A stretch of 64,000 bases of DNA from Ariolimax columbianus (taxonomy: Eukaryota; Mollusca; Gastropoda; Stylommatophora; Arionidae): assembly GCA_036924085.1 (NCBI GenBank), contig JAVGWX010000011.1, positions 20,755,955 through 20,819,954 on the forward strand, written 5' to 3'. The position numbers were made by a program, and so were the translations under genes. Numbering within the stretch: the first letter of the stretch is position 1; each line of letters begins with the position of its first letter. Below, one piece after another: positions 1 through 10,109 of the stretch. Below the pieces are notes generated by a model. The model did no database searches and was not told the origin of the DNA. It saw only the letters and a list, made by a program, of their open reading frames with translations.

Positions 1-302
1 CTGGTCTGGCAACTTCTTGGTGTAAAACAAAATGCTATTGGTCACTGGACCTCAGAAATAGTTGAAGACCCTCATACAATGACGTATCCAACACTCCAAA
101 CCTTGGTGGTTGTACCTGCCATGATACATCCTTGACATTGATTAAGTCACTTTGTAAACTAGGCAGGAACGGCCACTGAAACTGGTTGTCTGATACACAA
201 ACTGAAATTGGATGTGAGGGTACACAGAGACAACAAAAAAACACACAGATTATGACAATAAAAGTAACTGCCAACAATCTGATTGCGCTGGAAGATACGG
301 TA
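1..302. other. No recognised feature
   Basis: I see no coding motif, repeat tail or tRNA-like box here. The minus-strand frame at 35-277 has no recognisable domain and is treated as chance. Confidence 0.5.
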
Positions 303-466
303 CTACGCTACCGAAGACGGATGTGTCGGACCGAATGGTGCAAATATCGCAGTCAATCTGTAAACTAGCGACACAGCGCATTCCGTTCACCCGACTACAT
401 TCTGCTACTTGCAATGCCCTGTTCAGAACTTTGTAGTGGGAGATTGAGAACGGACGAAGAAGAAGA
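303..466 (+). repeat. GAA-tailed retroposon, 5'-truncated copy
   Basis: This is the 3' part of a short non-coding retroposon found at least ten times in the window. Diagnostic pieces are GATGTGTCGGACC, the 'gcaaatatcgcagtcaa' block, 'ctgtaaactagcgacacagcg' and a terminal ACGAAGAAGAAG. It has no ORF. The tail matches those of the Nimb-like LINEs here, so it is probably mobilised in trans. It lies directly upstream of a LINE fragment. Confidence 0.7.
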
Positions 467-468
467 CG

Positions 469-713
469 GTACTACAAGAGATAGATTTATTCATATATCT
501 TGGTAGTAATATAGGTAGGGTTGAAGGCACTACAATACAAGATTTATTCATATATCTTGGTATTAATATAGACATGGTCGAAGGTACTACAATACAAGAG
601 GTAGATTCATTCATATGTCTTGGTAGTAATATAGACATGGTCGAAGGTACTACAATTCAAGAGGTAGATTTATTCATATATCTTGGCAGTAATATACTTC
701 TATACAGGGCCAA
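469..713 (+). repeat. ~60-bp tandem repeat built from an RT thumb motif
   Basis: Four imperfect units (period 57-63 bp) each begin GGTACTACAA and translate to GTTIQEVDLFIYLGSNI or a close variant. That is the conserved Y-L-G-S block of LINE reverse transcriptases. The repeat therefore arose by tandem duplication of one coding segment in the LINE fragment that continues downstream. Substitutions between units show it is not brand new. Confidence 0.7.
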
Positions 714-1215
714 AGGTACTGATATCCAATTAAGAAAACAAAAGGGGAAATGATCTTGTATTGCTTCAGAGAATTTGTGAAAAACCAGTCACAAAAATAC
801 AGATTTGCAACTTCAATGTAGTCCGTCTTATTGTATGGTTCTGTGACGTGATGAACAAAAAAAAAGTACAGCTCATAATGTCCCAGCTTTCATCAGTGAA
901 CGATTGCGACGAATTGATGGAACAAAATTGTATGGTTTTGTCACTAATAGCTGGAAATAATTGTAGAAAAGAAGCGGACAGATGTAAAGAGAACGAGTTG
1001 GCGATGGATGTGACACACATTAAACAAACCGGATGATAGCCTTACAAGGCAGTCACTGTTCTGGAATCATCATGGCTAGAGAAGCAGGGGCTGACCTAAA
1101 CATTCGCGAAGAAGGCAAGTCGAGACAAACCTAAAAACGTCGAGAAAGACGTGAGCGGGAACAATGTGGCGAGTATTTGATGAGGACCTATGCTCCGCAG
1201 GGAGTTGAAAAGTTT
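714..1215 (+). pseudogene. LINE reverse transcriptase C-terminus (WRWxGHTL family), degraded
   Basis: In-frame pieces with stops read GGTDIQLRKQ, then VTKIQICNFNVV (the 'KTKIRIFNSNV' block of this family). Near 997 comes W-R-W-M-stop-H-T-L-N-K-P, followed by LTRQSLFWN and a C-terminal W-R-V-F-D-E-D-L-C-S. This is the post-RT region of a non-LTR retrotransposon, truncated 5' and broken by stops and frameshifts. Related copies lie at 8846-9050, 24065-24830, 40276-40790, 49145-49565 and 50440-50655. No function is expected. Confidence 0.75.
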
Positions 1216-1224
1216 AGATTTGAT

Positions 1225-1997
1225 CGATTGACATAAATATTTACACGGAATCAAGATGCTGAGCAGTGTATGGGCTGTAGGAGTCAGCGACCCAAAGCTG
1301 ACTGCGAGCGTCAGAGTCAGCGACCCAGAGCTGTGAAGACCCTTCTTCTCCTCCTCGTGATGGTCCTGCAACAGGCCAGACTGGCTAAGGAGAAGGGATC
1401 GAAGAGGGAACGCTAACTCGGTACCCAGACTGGCTAAGGAGAAGGGATCGAAGAGGGAACGCTAACCCGGTACCCAGACTGGCTAAGGAGAAGGGATCGA
1501 ATAGGGAAGGCTAACCCGGTTCCCAGACTGGCTAAGGAGAAGGGATCGAAGAGGGAACGCTAACCCGGTACCCAGACTGGCTAAGGAGAAGGGATCGAAG
1601 AGGGAAGGCTAACCCGGTACCCAGACTGGCTAAGGAGAAGGGATCGAAGAGGGAACGCTAACCCGGTACCCAGACTGGCTAAGGAGAAGGGATCGAAGAG
1701 GGAAGGCTAACCCGGTTTCCAAAAATGGCATGATGAAGTCGAATGTGTCGGACCTCCTTCTTCTTATTTTCGCGTAGAAATATATTTGATTTTGTCTCTT
1801 TTCTTGCAATCGTCATAACTTCTGTTTTCTCTGGGTTGAATTTCACACCGGACCTAAAGGTGCAAATGTCGTAGTCAAACTGTAAACTACGACACAACGC
1901 ATGCCGTTCTCCGGACAACATCCTTCTACTTACAAAGCCCTTTTCGGGGCTTGATAGCGGGAGTTTGAGAACAAACGACGAAGAAGAAACATTCCCA
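1225..1997 (+). repeat. GAA-tailed retroposon, near full length, with internal minisatellite
   Basis: It starts near 'atcaagatgctgagcagtgtatgg', continues through 'cagcgacccaaagctgactgc' and ends GACGAAGAAGAAAC. It is the longest copy of this family in the window. Inside it, from 1377, part of the element has expanded into a 49-bp tandem repeat. It is non-coding; the frame at 1679-2038 (minus) is incidental. Confidence 0.75.
1377..1719 (+). repeat. 49-bp minisatellite, 7 units, inside a retroposon
   Basis: Units begin at 1377, 1426, 1475, 1524, 1573, 1622 and 1671, each starting CAGACTGGCTAAGGAGAAGG. Only single substitutions separate them, so the expansion is recent. Other copies of the retroposon carry this segment once (for example 33220-33270, and inverted near 34750), so the array grew after insertion. 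Confidence 0.9.
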
Positions 1998-2560
1998 TAA
2001 CCATATGATCCTCCTACTCGTACCAACCCCCATCCCACATTCTCTTGCGCATTTCTCTGTCACCATTAATACTGCACACACATTGTGTCTTCTACAGTCA
2101 AGATGGCCCTGTGTCATAATTTTTGTAACGCCTCTCTGTTATCCATCTGTCACGTCTCAACGCAAGAAATCTGTCTAACAATTTCACCCGAGGCTTATAT
2201 GAGAGAGGACAGGATCATCAGTATATTAAATGTGAAACTTGGGCAGACTCGGTGTGACACTCCGACCATCAAACCACAACACAGATCTATATAATGGGCT
2301 TGGGAAGTAGGGAGGCGGGAGGAAGGGAGGGAGAGAGAGAGAGGGAGAGAGGGAGAGAGGTAGAACACACACTTCATTAAAAGGCAGCGATCTGAATGAA
2401 AGGAAAACTATACTTTTATAAGATTAAGGCGTTTATCATTTGCATAGTCGCTTGCCCTGGAATGGAAGCGTAGTATGTTGTAATGTTTTTTTCTCACTCG
2501 CACATTTAAAGAAAAACAGGCATTCTAATATTGTCCAAGTGGAGGAAGTGTTATACACCA
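1998..2560. other. Unannotated stretch with a GA-rich low-complexity run
   Basis: Only a purine-rich (GGAGA)n run at about 2308-2363 stands out. No gene or element was recognised. Confidence 0.5.
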
Positions 2561-2775
2561 TCATACATCAATTTCTCTGAGTGATAATAATGTATTTGTT
2601 TTTGGTTTTTTATTTCTAAATGATGTATATGCTTATCGCATTTCACGCTGCTTCTTATTAAATATTCATTATCCCTATGGGTATAATTTCTATACCCCTC
2701 TTTAAGTATGAATTGATGAGAACCTCTGCTAAACAATTGCTAACACGAATGGTGAGATGCCCACAAGATTCTCAT
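2561..2775 (+). repeat. Duplicated segment, copy 1
   Basis: It shares an ordered set of blocks with 3170-3515: 'tctgagcgata', 'tttctaaat', 'cttatcg-atttca', 'cttattaa', 'attatccc', 'aagaattaaggagaacc' and 'acacgaatggtgagat'. The two copies carry different later insertions (a CR1 tail follows here; a SINE and a foldback mariner interrupt or follow the other). Confidence 0.6.
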
Positions 2776-3150
2776 ATATGTCATACCTGGTTGTATACAG
2801 ATTCTTTAGAGGTGACTTAATACAGGTTTATAAGATAATCAAAGGAACGGAAAAATTAAACTACAAAAAGTTTCTCAAAATACAACCACCTACAAGAACA
2901 AGAGGGCATAGCTACAAATTAATTAAAGAAAGGTCCAGATTATATATTAGGAAATATTTGTTTAGTCAGAGAGTGGTGAATAGGTGGAATGCATTGCCAC
3001 AGGATGTAGTGGTGACAAGGGTAATAATGCATTTAAAAATAGATTGGATGCGCATAGCTTTTAGAGCAAGGAAATGTAAATGAAACTGGTTGTATACATA
3101 CTCTGTAGAGTCTTCTAAACCAGTATAAAGACGTTAAGTTAAGTTACCAT
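2776..3150 (+). pseudogene. CR1-like LINE, truncated 3' end
   Basis: The frame contains RGDLIQVYKIIKGTEKLNY, TRGHSYKL and FSQRVVNRWNALPQDVV. These are the conserved C-terminal blocks of CR1-clade reverse transcriptases. After the stop come 'aaactggttgtatac' and 'tcttctaaaccagtataaag', then a GTTAAGTTAA tail. The 5' end is truncated, and the RT palm is absent. At least eight other fragments in the window share this 3' end. Confidence 0.85.
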
Positions 3151-3169
3151 GTCCGTTTCACCAAACCCA

Positions 3170-3515
3170 CATTTGTCTGAGCGATACTTATTTTGCTTCT
3201 AAATTATGTGTTTCTTTATCGTATTTCAGGCTGTATCTTATTAAACATTAATTATCCCCCGTAGCAGATTAAGGCTAGCATAGCACAATCGACTGGAGGA
3301 CCCCGGTTCATTTTCACCAGCACGCTCGAGGTGTATGGAAAGCCACTGCAACCTGCCACTCTTAGCCCCTTTCAATGCGCATAAAAAAGTAATTTTACTC
3401 ATTGTGGGCATTCAACAACAACAACAATAACAACAACAATAACGCGATTGTTTAAGTAAGAATTAAGGAGAACCTGAAGACACGAATGGTGAGATTCCCT
3501 TCAGAATTTCATATA
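3170..3515 (+). repeat. Duplicated segment, copy 2, interrupted by a CAA-tailed SINE
   Basis: The outer parts (3170-3260 and 3440-3515) match 2561-2775. Between them, about 3261-3440, sits a SINE-like insert with 'cgactggaggaccccggttca', 'cactcttagcccctttcaat', 'cattgtgggcattcaac' and an (AAC)n tail. The same SINE end occurs inverted at 46675-46790 and 56700-56740. Confidence 0.55.
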
Positions 3516-4212
3516 CGAGGAGTGTTCAAATGAAACCTGACCTAACTGCACCAAGTGAACATACGTACGAATGATGACGTCACTTCTGATGTAAACAGCA
3601 CATACCAATCGTCAAGTTTGCAAAATTTCATTATCCTCCGACTCGTCCAGAATTGATCAGCGAGCGGTGATTCGGTTTCTAACAGCTGAAGGATGTCGAC
3701 CAGTTGACATTCATCTCAGAATGCAGGCGGTGTATGGTGACAAACGTGTGGCGAACGTAAGCTCCGGCGACGGTCCACCCGAATTAGTGCATCAATTTTG
3801 GCGATGACATCTTCTGGTGCAACAATATACGCCAGACCTGGTCTCGGAAGATCTTTCGTTAACTCACGTCATTCTTTAAACATCGTTGTCCAGTTTTTCC
3901 ATTCTTCACTGTTGTCTTCGACACATTTTTGTCACCACACACTGCCTGCATTCTGTGATGCATATTAACTGGTCGACTTCCTTCAACTATTAGAAACCGA
4001 ATTACCGCTCGCTGGTCAACTCTGGACGGATTCCGTATCACACCCGCCATGTTTTCAACGGTCTTCTGAGGAAACTATGAATCGGAGGATAATGAAATTT
4101 TGCAAGCTTGATGGTTGGTATGTGCTGTTTACACCAGAAGTGACTTTATCATGTGCATCAAACGTATGTTCACTTGGTGCAGTTTGGTCTGGTTTCATTT
4201 GAATACGCCTCG
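3516..4212. mobile_element. Foldback (palindromic) mariner-derived element, copy 1
   Basis: Inverted ends of about 50 bp (CGAGGAGTGTTCAAATGAAA against its complement ending CGCCTCG) are flanked by TA on both sides. The inner arms are also inverted copies of one another and encode a mariner transposase N-terminus (minus: DQRAVIRFLIVEG). The element is therefore a foldback made from two head-to-head 5' ends, with no catalytic domain. A second copy lies at 44210-44842. It must be mobilised by a transposase from elsewhere, if at all. Confidence 0.8.
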
Positions 4213-4439
4213 TATATTTAATGGAGGTGTTCGTTTAACTTAATTCGCCTTTACTCATATGCTCGTATGCAAAGGCCTTGATAAAGGCATATTAAGGTCA
4301 GACAAATTATGTAAACGTCTGTTGCTGTTCTCGTGTACAGTTACTTTTAATATAAGCACCTATAACAATCCTGGTATCCAATCAGGCATATCAAACATAT
4401 GATGCCACTTGAGTAACTCAAAACCTCTCTGCATCTGAT

Positions 4440-4625
4440 TTGTGTAGACTAGTGTTAAACGAATTTCAGTCTTCTGCCTTGGTGTACCATGTTGGACCAA
4501 TGATCGTGCCATCTCTCCACCTTATTGGTGGACGTGTAAAGGTGTAGGGCCACCAGGACGTCACTTTTCGCATCCACCTGTTGTCAGGTATGCGCACAAC
4601 GTGCTCAGCCCATATGCATGTATAT
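4440..4625 (-). pseudogene. LINE C-terminal fragment (R-P-P-x-R-W type)
   Basis: On the minus strand the frames read HVVRIPDNRWMRKVTSWW, then RPPIRWRDG, GPTWYTKAED. This is the last 60-70 residues of a non-LTR reverse transcriptase of the kind often misannotated as a craniofacial-development-like protein. It is truncated and abuts the opposite-strand LINE fragment that follows. Confidence 0.6.
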
Positions 4626-4960
4626 ATGACGTCATTGGATGTGACAAAGAGACAGGTGGTAAATAGTATTTTTATACCAACTCCCTGCTACCAGTGTCAG
4701 ACATGGACATTCACCAAGGTACAAGAAAGAAAAATCATGGTATGCAAAATAAGGTGTTTGAGAAACGCTGGGGTTACACGGCTGGACAGAGTACGAAACG
4801 AAGAAATCAGTCACAATGTGAGTGCAACATCGTGCATGGAATAAATGGAATTGCAGAGAATAAAATGGTTCGGACACCTGACGTGTGCCGGCGCATCTGA
4901 CACACGAAAGAAAACTACATCTCCCCATGACGTCGCCGAAACCTATGGATAGACGATGAT
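4626..4960 (+). pseudogene. RTE-type LINE C-terminal fragment
   Basis: The frame has KRQVVNSIFIPTPCYQCQTW, TFTKVQERKIMVCKIRCLRN, GVTRLDRVRNEEI and, frameshifted, 'IKWFGHLT'. This is the post-thumb region of an RTE-type non-LTR retrotransposon, truncated at both ends and frameshifted after about 4840. It is a dead copy. Confidence 0.7.
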
Positions 4961-5056
4961 GATGAGCTCAGTTGCTGATGCTGTCAAAGCGAATGAAGTG
5001 TTAACATCTTCTTTATGTTACGTCATTAGCTTCCTATCTGTCTTATTTTCTAACAC

Positions 5057-5330
5057 AAAGCAGTCAGGGGGAGCTCAGTGGTCTCGAGGTCCGCCTCGGG
5101 TCGCGGGTTCGAATCACGGTGGAGACCTGGTAAAAATGCCCTTGATATCTGGGTAGTGAGATTGGACTCCCGTGTTTAGTGTCGAGCACGTTAAAAATCC
5201 ATTAGCAGTAAGAAATCGAAAAGAGAAGGATTAACGGCCGCTGCTCGAATACAATTCAAAATTCTAGTTGAAAATCTACCCAAATTATTTGTACCTTCCC
5301 CCAGGCTAGTAAGCCGTAGGAAGTTTGAAA
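5057..5330 (+). repeat. tRNA-derived SINE (family 1)
   Basis: A tRNA-like head carries a B box (GGGTTCGAATCACGG) after a degenerate A box (AGCTCAGTGGTCTCGAGG). The body has 'ctgggtagtgagattggactcccgtg' and 'cgagcacgttaaaaat'. The same head and body recur at 23487-23760, which supports a dispersed SINE rather than a tRNA gene; the head lacks a complete cloverleaf. Confidence 0.75.
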
Positions 5331-5540
5331 TACCTACTACGGATAGTCGATATCATTCGGCTACCTGGCAACAGACGTTAACATGTCTGTTTGAATACCA
5401 TGATTCAAAAGTAAGCAGTCAGATACCCCCATTTGCAGCTGGGTAAATAGCAACTTGATGGGACCATGTCTCTAACTAAATCCTTTCTTAATCACTTTAA
5501 CGGATTTGGAAAAAGTACAGCAATTCTCACATTTGCCTGC
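5331..5540. other. SINE-adjacent sequence with a short core motif
   Basis: It contains 'catttgcagctgggtaaatag', resembling the core motif of the SINE fragments at 24831-25150 and 57656-57795. Nothing else was seen. Confidence 0.4.
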
Positions 5541-5855
5541 CAAAATTGCTCAAAGTATTTATATTAGACGCAGACAAGGCAGAGCATTGCTGGGCTGGTG
5601 ACCTGCTTATGAGAAGTGATGACTGTTGGAACACAGCGACAGCAGTATGGTACTCACGAGACAGAAGACGGCCACGGGGAAGACCACCTACGCGCTGGAC
5701 AGACTCCCTCGAACTCAGAAACAACATCCACGATGCTACAGACGGGAACTTATCACCCACTGGTCCACCGTGGCCCAAGTTAGAAGACAATGGAAACGAA
5801 GTTTGGACACGCAGCGGCGTAACCGCATCTGAGGAACGGATCGTCCAGTAATATA
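5541..5855 (+). pseudogene. RTE-type LINE C-terminus, frameshifted
   Basis: One frame reads RPRGRPPTRWTDSL after a W-A-G-D-L...R block. An overlapping frame (5626-5832) continues with ITHWSTVAQVRRQWKRSLD. Together they are the terminal region of a non-LTR reverse transcriptase, interrupted by a frameshift near 5720 and truncated 5'. It is a dead copy. Confidence 0.75.
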
Positions 5856-6837
5856 ATATATATCACACGTACAAGCAAACCCCATGAAATCAATAACACC
5901 ATGGAAACACGAACCGAAAATTATCTTTGTTGGTGACCTAAAAATACGACATATTTACAGATTATATGAGAAAGTTTTCCAGACGTATTTAGACTTGACC
6001 GCTTATAATGCACTTTCTTGAAAGCTGATAGCAGCAAGCTGTCCAGATAAAGGCAAATGAAAGCTTCGGGTAAAGAGTATTGATCAGATCTTCAAAGGAC
6101 ATTCCCAATAACAGTATCGACTGTCTTTTCATTTGCTTTTCAACCATCAATACATACACAACCTTGCTTCCTTTGTTCATTTTATAAGGTCATTATTTAG
6201 TTTACATTATATGCCATAAAAGACTTTTAATAGCATATTCAGTTATATAAATTTAGCTTGGAATACAAATTTGGGGAGTCAAGTTTTCATTTCTTTTTGT
6301 GTTTTTACTCACTCTTTGCCTCATACATATATACTCCTACAATATTATGTTCTACTAACAATTGCATCTTGTTGTGCAATAATTTTACTATAATTTAATG
6401 TGTTATGACAGGTTATTATTTTTTTTAAACATAAAAGTTACAGGTGTGAAGTTGTTGACATCTAATTATTTAAAATCCAAAGTAAGATAACTCCGCCCAG
6501 ACTAGGAAAATAATGTTGAAGTTAAAGAGTAAATATCATGCTGAGTATAGTACTGTGATGTAAACACACTCGTCTAAATACAGGAAATGTAATTTCGGAA
6601 ATACACTAACCGATTAGACACACTGTTGATAATGGGAAAGGAAAGAGCAGGTCACTGCATCTTCATGAATTTTATCAGAAAGGAAAGTAAAAAGTGCTAT
6701 GCGTGAGTCTAGCAACATCGTCATGTAAAACTTTGCCACAGAAAGTACTCCGGCAAGAGCACATAGACACATACAGATTTGGTGCATGCTTTCTCTAAGA
6801 ACCCATATCCAGTATTAACCCTATGATTAGTAAGGAG
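5856..6837. other. AT-rich intergenic or intronic DNA
   Basis: There is no long frame with recognisable motifs, no element tail and no tRNA-like box. The frame at 5989-6180 (minus) is unsupported. Confidence 0.5.
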
Positions 6838-7090
6838 GGGGGATTCCGTGGCGAAGTGGTTAAGCCGTCGGCCTAGTGATCAGGTGGTGTGGGTTTGACT
6901 CCGGACTCCTGCATCACGTAGTCGCTCCCTAGTTGTCTTATCCTTGACTTGCCACTGAGGTCGGGCGGCTCAAGACGAGAGAGTGAGGATAAAAAGTAGT
7001 GCAGTTAATCCTTACTAAATATAGTGCATGCAAAATTAATTATGCCAGCATTGCCTACGATGGACGACGGCCTTTGCCTTGAGTAAGGAG
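6838..7090 (+). repeat. tRNA-Ser/Leu-like SINE
   Basis: The A box (TGGCGAAGTGGTTAAGC) and B box (GGGTTTGACTCC) resemble a type II tRNA (Ser or Leu). About 180 bp of unrelated body follows and ends 'gcctttgccttgagtaagga'. The lack of a paired acceptor stem and the long body argue for a SINE, not a functional tRNA. Confidence 0.7.
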
Positions 7091-7740
7091 GGAAGTGGAG
7101 AAGAATTATAAACACATACGCCGTCTAATATGAAAGGATGAATCATATCCAAATGGAAAGCCTAGAGAAAGTGACCGATTCCATTACGCTTATTATTGTT
7201 TAGATGTGTCTATTTTAACAACAAAATACCACCACATAAATTTAACTGATACTGCCCTTAAACAAGTCGATGAGTTCAGGCATTAGTTTGGCAACAAAGC
7301 AACAGTTTAAGTTAAACTGCTGGCTGGACTGGACATGATTCAACTGCTGGTTGGACTGGAAAGGGTTAAACAGTATATTTGTGCTGACTCTGTGCTACCA
7401 GTGCTAAATATAGTCCCTATCGAAGGCACGTGAGAACATAATTTCCAGTGTCAAATGATGTGTTTTGAGGAAATTCATCAGTGTTACCAGGTAAGACAGA
7501 CTGCGAAATGAAGACATTGGAAGTATGGTCGGCACTACATCTTGTTCAGAGCGCATTTCCAGGCAAAAAATATGATAGTTAAGCCATCTCATGAACTTTC
7601 ACTGATGGCTGAGTGCTTATGCAACGACACGGCTAACAACTGCAGACACAGCGCACTTGGCACAGGACAGACACCTAAGCTCCGTACTTCGTTCAACAGC
7701 TTAAGTGAAAAGAAAACTATCTAACTACTGTCATCACTGA
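7091..7740. other. No recognised feature
   Basis: Apart from a short direct repeat of 'ctgctgg(c/t)tggactgga' at 7317-7362, nothing stands out. Confidence 0.5.
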
Positions 7741-8010
7741 AATATGATATACTTAGTCTTAGTCGACCTGTACTTCTACAGGGGCAGGTGTACACGTTCA
7801 GGTCCCAGTTCTGACAGAAGCTGGATGTAGAAAGGAGGAGAAAGTCCTGCTTAGCGGGCTAGGCTCAAGCAGCTTATTACTCTGCTGCGATGGGACAAGT
7901 GTCGAGGAAAGTGGTTAACCAATGTGCGAGTCCATCTTAATAGACTCAAACACTAGAGCAAAGTAGACCCGCAGCCTTTTAGGCGCCATCTATGCAGCTC
8001 TTAACAAACC
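7741..8010 (+). repeat. Interspersed repeat, unclassified
   Basis: The block 'gcgagtccatcttaatagac' through 'aaagtagacccgcagcc' recurs inverted at 23790-23850, next to another SINE. It is non-coding, and the family is unknown. Confidence 0.5.
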
Positions 8011-8157
8011 AAATAACCATGGCCGGTGCTATGCTATGTCACACAGTTAGTCGCCTCTTACAACATGTTCTCCAGTGGTGCTATTCTTGTCCTTGTCATA
8101 CACAAATACCCAGGCGGACCACTGTGAAAAACATTGAGACCCTTGAAATGAATATAC

Positions 8158-8345
8158 TTAGTGGATGGAGTGGGCAAGTGGTTAAGTGACACGGCTCACA
8201 ACCCGAATGTGCTGGGTTCGCTCTCCAATCACAGAACCGACCGTTACCCCGGGGAAGCAAGCCCTTAGAAAATTCAGGAGGAAGCAGAAACCTTACATAA
8301 AATATATGCCAAAGTCAGATGCACTGGGTCGACAGGCGTAAAACA
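8158..8345 (+). repeat. tRNA-derived SINE (family 2)
   Basis: A-box-like TGGGCAAGTGGTTAAG and B-box-like GGGTTCGCTCTCC are followed by 'accgaccgttaccccgggga'. The same unit occurs inverted at 61835-62035, where the order is reversed with 'cttccccggggtaacggccgg'. Confidence 0.7.
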
Positions 8346-8845
8346 AAATCATAATGCAATGCACACTGTCTTAAGGAATAGAGAAATATAGAGAGAACGC
8401 AATAACAACCAAATTAATAATTTATTTTAATGAATACTTTTCCTGGCAAAAACATATTTTCTATTATTATTTTCTTTCAGTTGTGATGTTGACATTTCTC
8501 CTAGTCTAAGTAACGATGGAGAAAGGTCCTATGGCAAAAACTTATACAATAATAGATTATAGGTTACCAGAACCTTCAAAGGCAGAGTGAGTGCAAGTCC
8601 TATACTGATGGGCAGGCTAAATGTTGACAGGGAAAAAAACTTGGAGGCTAGATACCCCAGAGCTGCACTCTCCTCAGACATAGTAAGTCACAAGATGCAA
8701 ACCATCAACAAACTTACTAAGAATTGTCAAATGCGAGTCCTAAAGGCAAACCAGGGAAGACACGAGACGGCACCTTCTAAGGACCAATCAAATGGTTTTT
8801 AGGAAAACAATAAGTTTTTGCTAGCTGGCATTAGGCACTGATCTG
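8346..8845. other. No recognised feature
   Basis: A 71-codon plus-strand frame (8587-8802) has mildly basic composition but no motif I recognise. Confidence 0.45.
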
Positions 8846-9050
8846 ATTGAATACCAATGTTTCAGTATCGACTGGAGCAAAATGCTGCAAGTCACTCGTC
8901 ACCATTTCCTTAACAAGTCTTTTTTTTTATCTCCCCACTCTCTTCTTCTCCTGTGGGTTACAACTGAGTACATGCCTGTTTATATTGTTATGTTCCTTTC
9001 TGAGAGTATGTACAGTCCATCTCCACATTCTCTCCTTAACCTCCAGCTGT
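8846..9050 (-). pseudogene. LINE C-terminal fragment (WRWxxHTL family)
   Basis: On the minus strand the frame reads E-R-M-W-R-W-T-V-H-T-L-R-K, then INRHVLSCNPQEKKRVGR. This is the same family as 24065-24830. It is truncated on both sides. Confidence 0.7.
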
Positions 9051-9089
9051 ACTGGCTGTTTTTCAGTTGTTCTAAAATATCTTAAACAT

Positions 9090-9655
9090 ACGAAGCCCCT
9101 GGCTCTAACAACATCACTAGTGAAATGTCTCAGGCTCTAGAGGACTTTGGTCTGGATTTTATATTAGGCCTCCTAAACAACTTTCTTTCTTTCTCTTCGC
9201 TGTTTGTCCTGCTTGTGCCTTTCAGCGTTGAGTTATGTAGAGGTTTCTTGATCAGGCCCTTGTATATGCTTTGTACATGGGGAACTTTACTGCTTCTGTT
9301 ATTTCTTCTACCCATCTTTTGCATGGTCAGCCCTTGGCTTTGTATCAATTATATCTGTGCAGCATTGCTTTCTGAGGGATACTATCTGGTGTTTGACGTG
9401 GCACGTGGCCGAACCATTTAGTTTGCTGTTTCTTGATGGGTCTAGCACTGGTGTTGTACCTACTTGTCTCCTAATGTCTTAATTTCTGATTATATCTTGT
9501 CTTGTTACTCCAAGCATTCTGCGCAGGCATTTCATCTCTATTGTTACGATGGTTCTTTTATCTTTGCTTGTTATTTTCCAATTCTGGCAATGATAGCACA
9601 ATGTGGGTAGGAATATTGTGTTGTATAGCGTTCATTTTGCATCCATTGTCACATG
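9090..9655 (-). pseudogene. RTE-type LINE C-terminal fragment
   Basis: On the minus strand, pieces in different frames read IVTIEMKCLRRMLGVTRQDI, then TKWFGHVPRQTPDSIPQKA, then KRWVEEITEAVK. This order is typical of the region after the RT thumb in RTE-type elements. Several frameshifts and stops show it is dead. The plus-strand frames here are antisense shadows. Confidence 0.7.
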
Positions 9656-10109
9656 CTTACATAGTAATATAGGGGACTTTTGCCCACTCCTAAACAACAT
9701 TTATGAGAAAGTGCAAAACCCATTACGATATATTGAAATCAATTTTTAAGGCGATATCAAAGATATCCAGGTGCATATGGCTAGTGATCTCATCATGCAA
9801 AACAAATTGCTACAGCAACCACCACTGAAAAAACCCACAAAATCCTTTGGGGGGGGGGCTGGCTTCCTGAAGGAGGTCAAGTGTAGTGATGACCCTATAC
9901 TTCCGCTAGAATGAAAAAGGGACTAGAACAATCAAAGAAAGAAATTCAAAGTGATAAAGTGTGAGGACATGGAACAATTAGTATAGTGAGGCACATCACC
10001 AACATTCTTATGAAAATAATCACACTTAAAACAAAATAGGAGCACTGTTACCAATAGAAAAATGTGTATTTGTTGCAGGAAAAGAGACACCTGGTGCAAT
10101 ATATATATA
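9656..10109. other. No recognised feature; short G run
   Basis: A nine-base G run lies near 9849, and an (AT)n stretch at 10099-10111 precedes the LINE insertion that follows. Confidence 0.45.

Noticed and set aside
6838..6910. A functional tRNA-Ser or tRNA-Leu gene
   Set aside because: A and B boxes are present but no acceptor stem closes and a SINE body follows. The same applies to the tRNA-like heads at 5057, 8158, 29566, 38200, 59128 and 61835.
8880..9421. Hydrophobic plus-strand frames as membrane proteins
   Set aside because: They are antisense to LINE fragments on the minus strand; T-rich antisense of lysine-rich coding looks hydrophobic.
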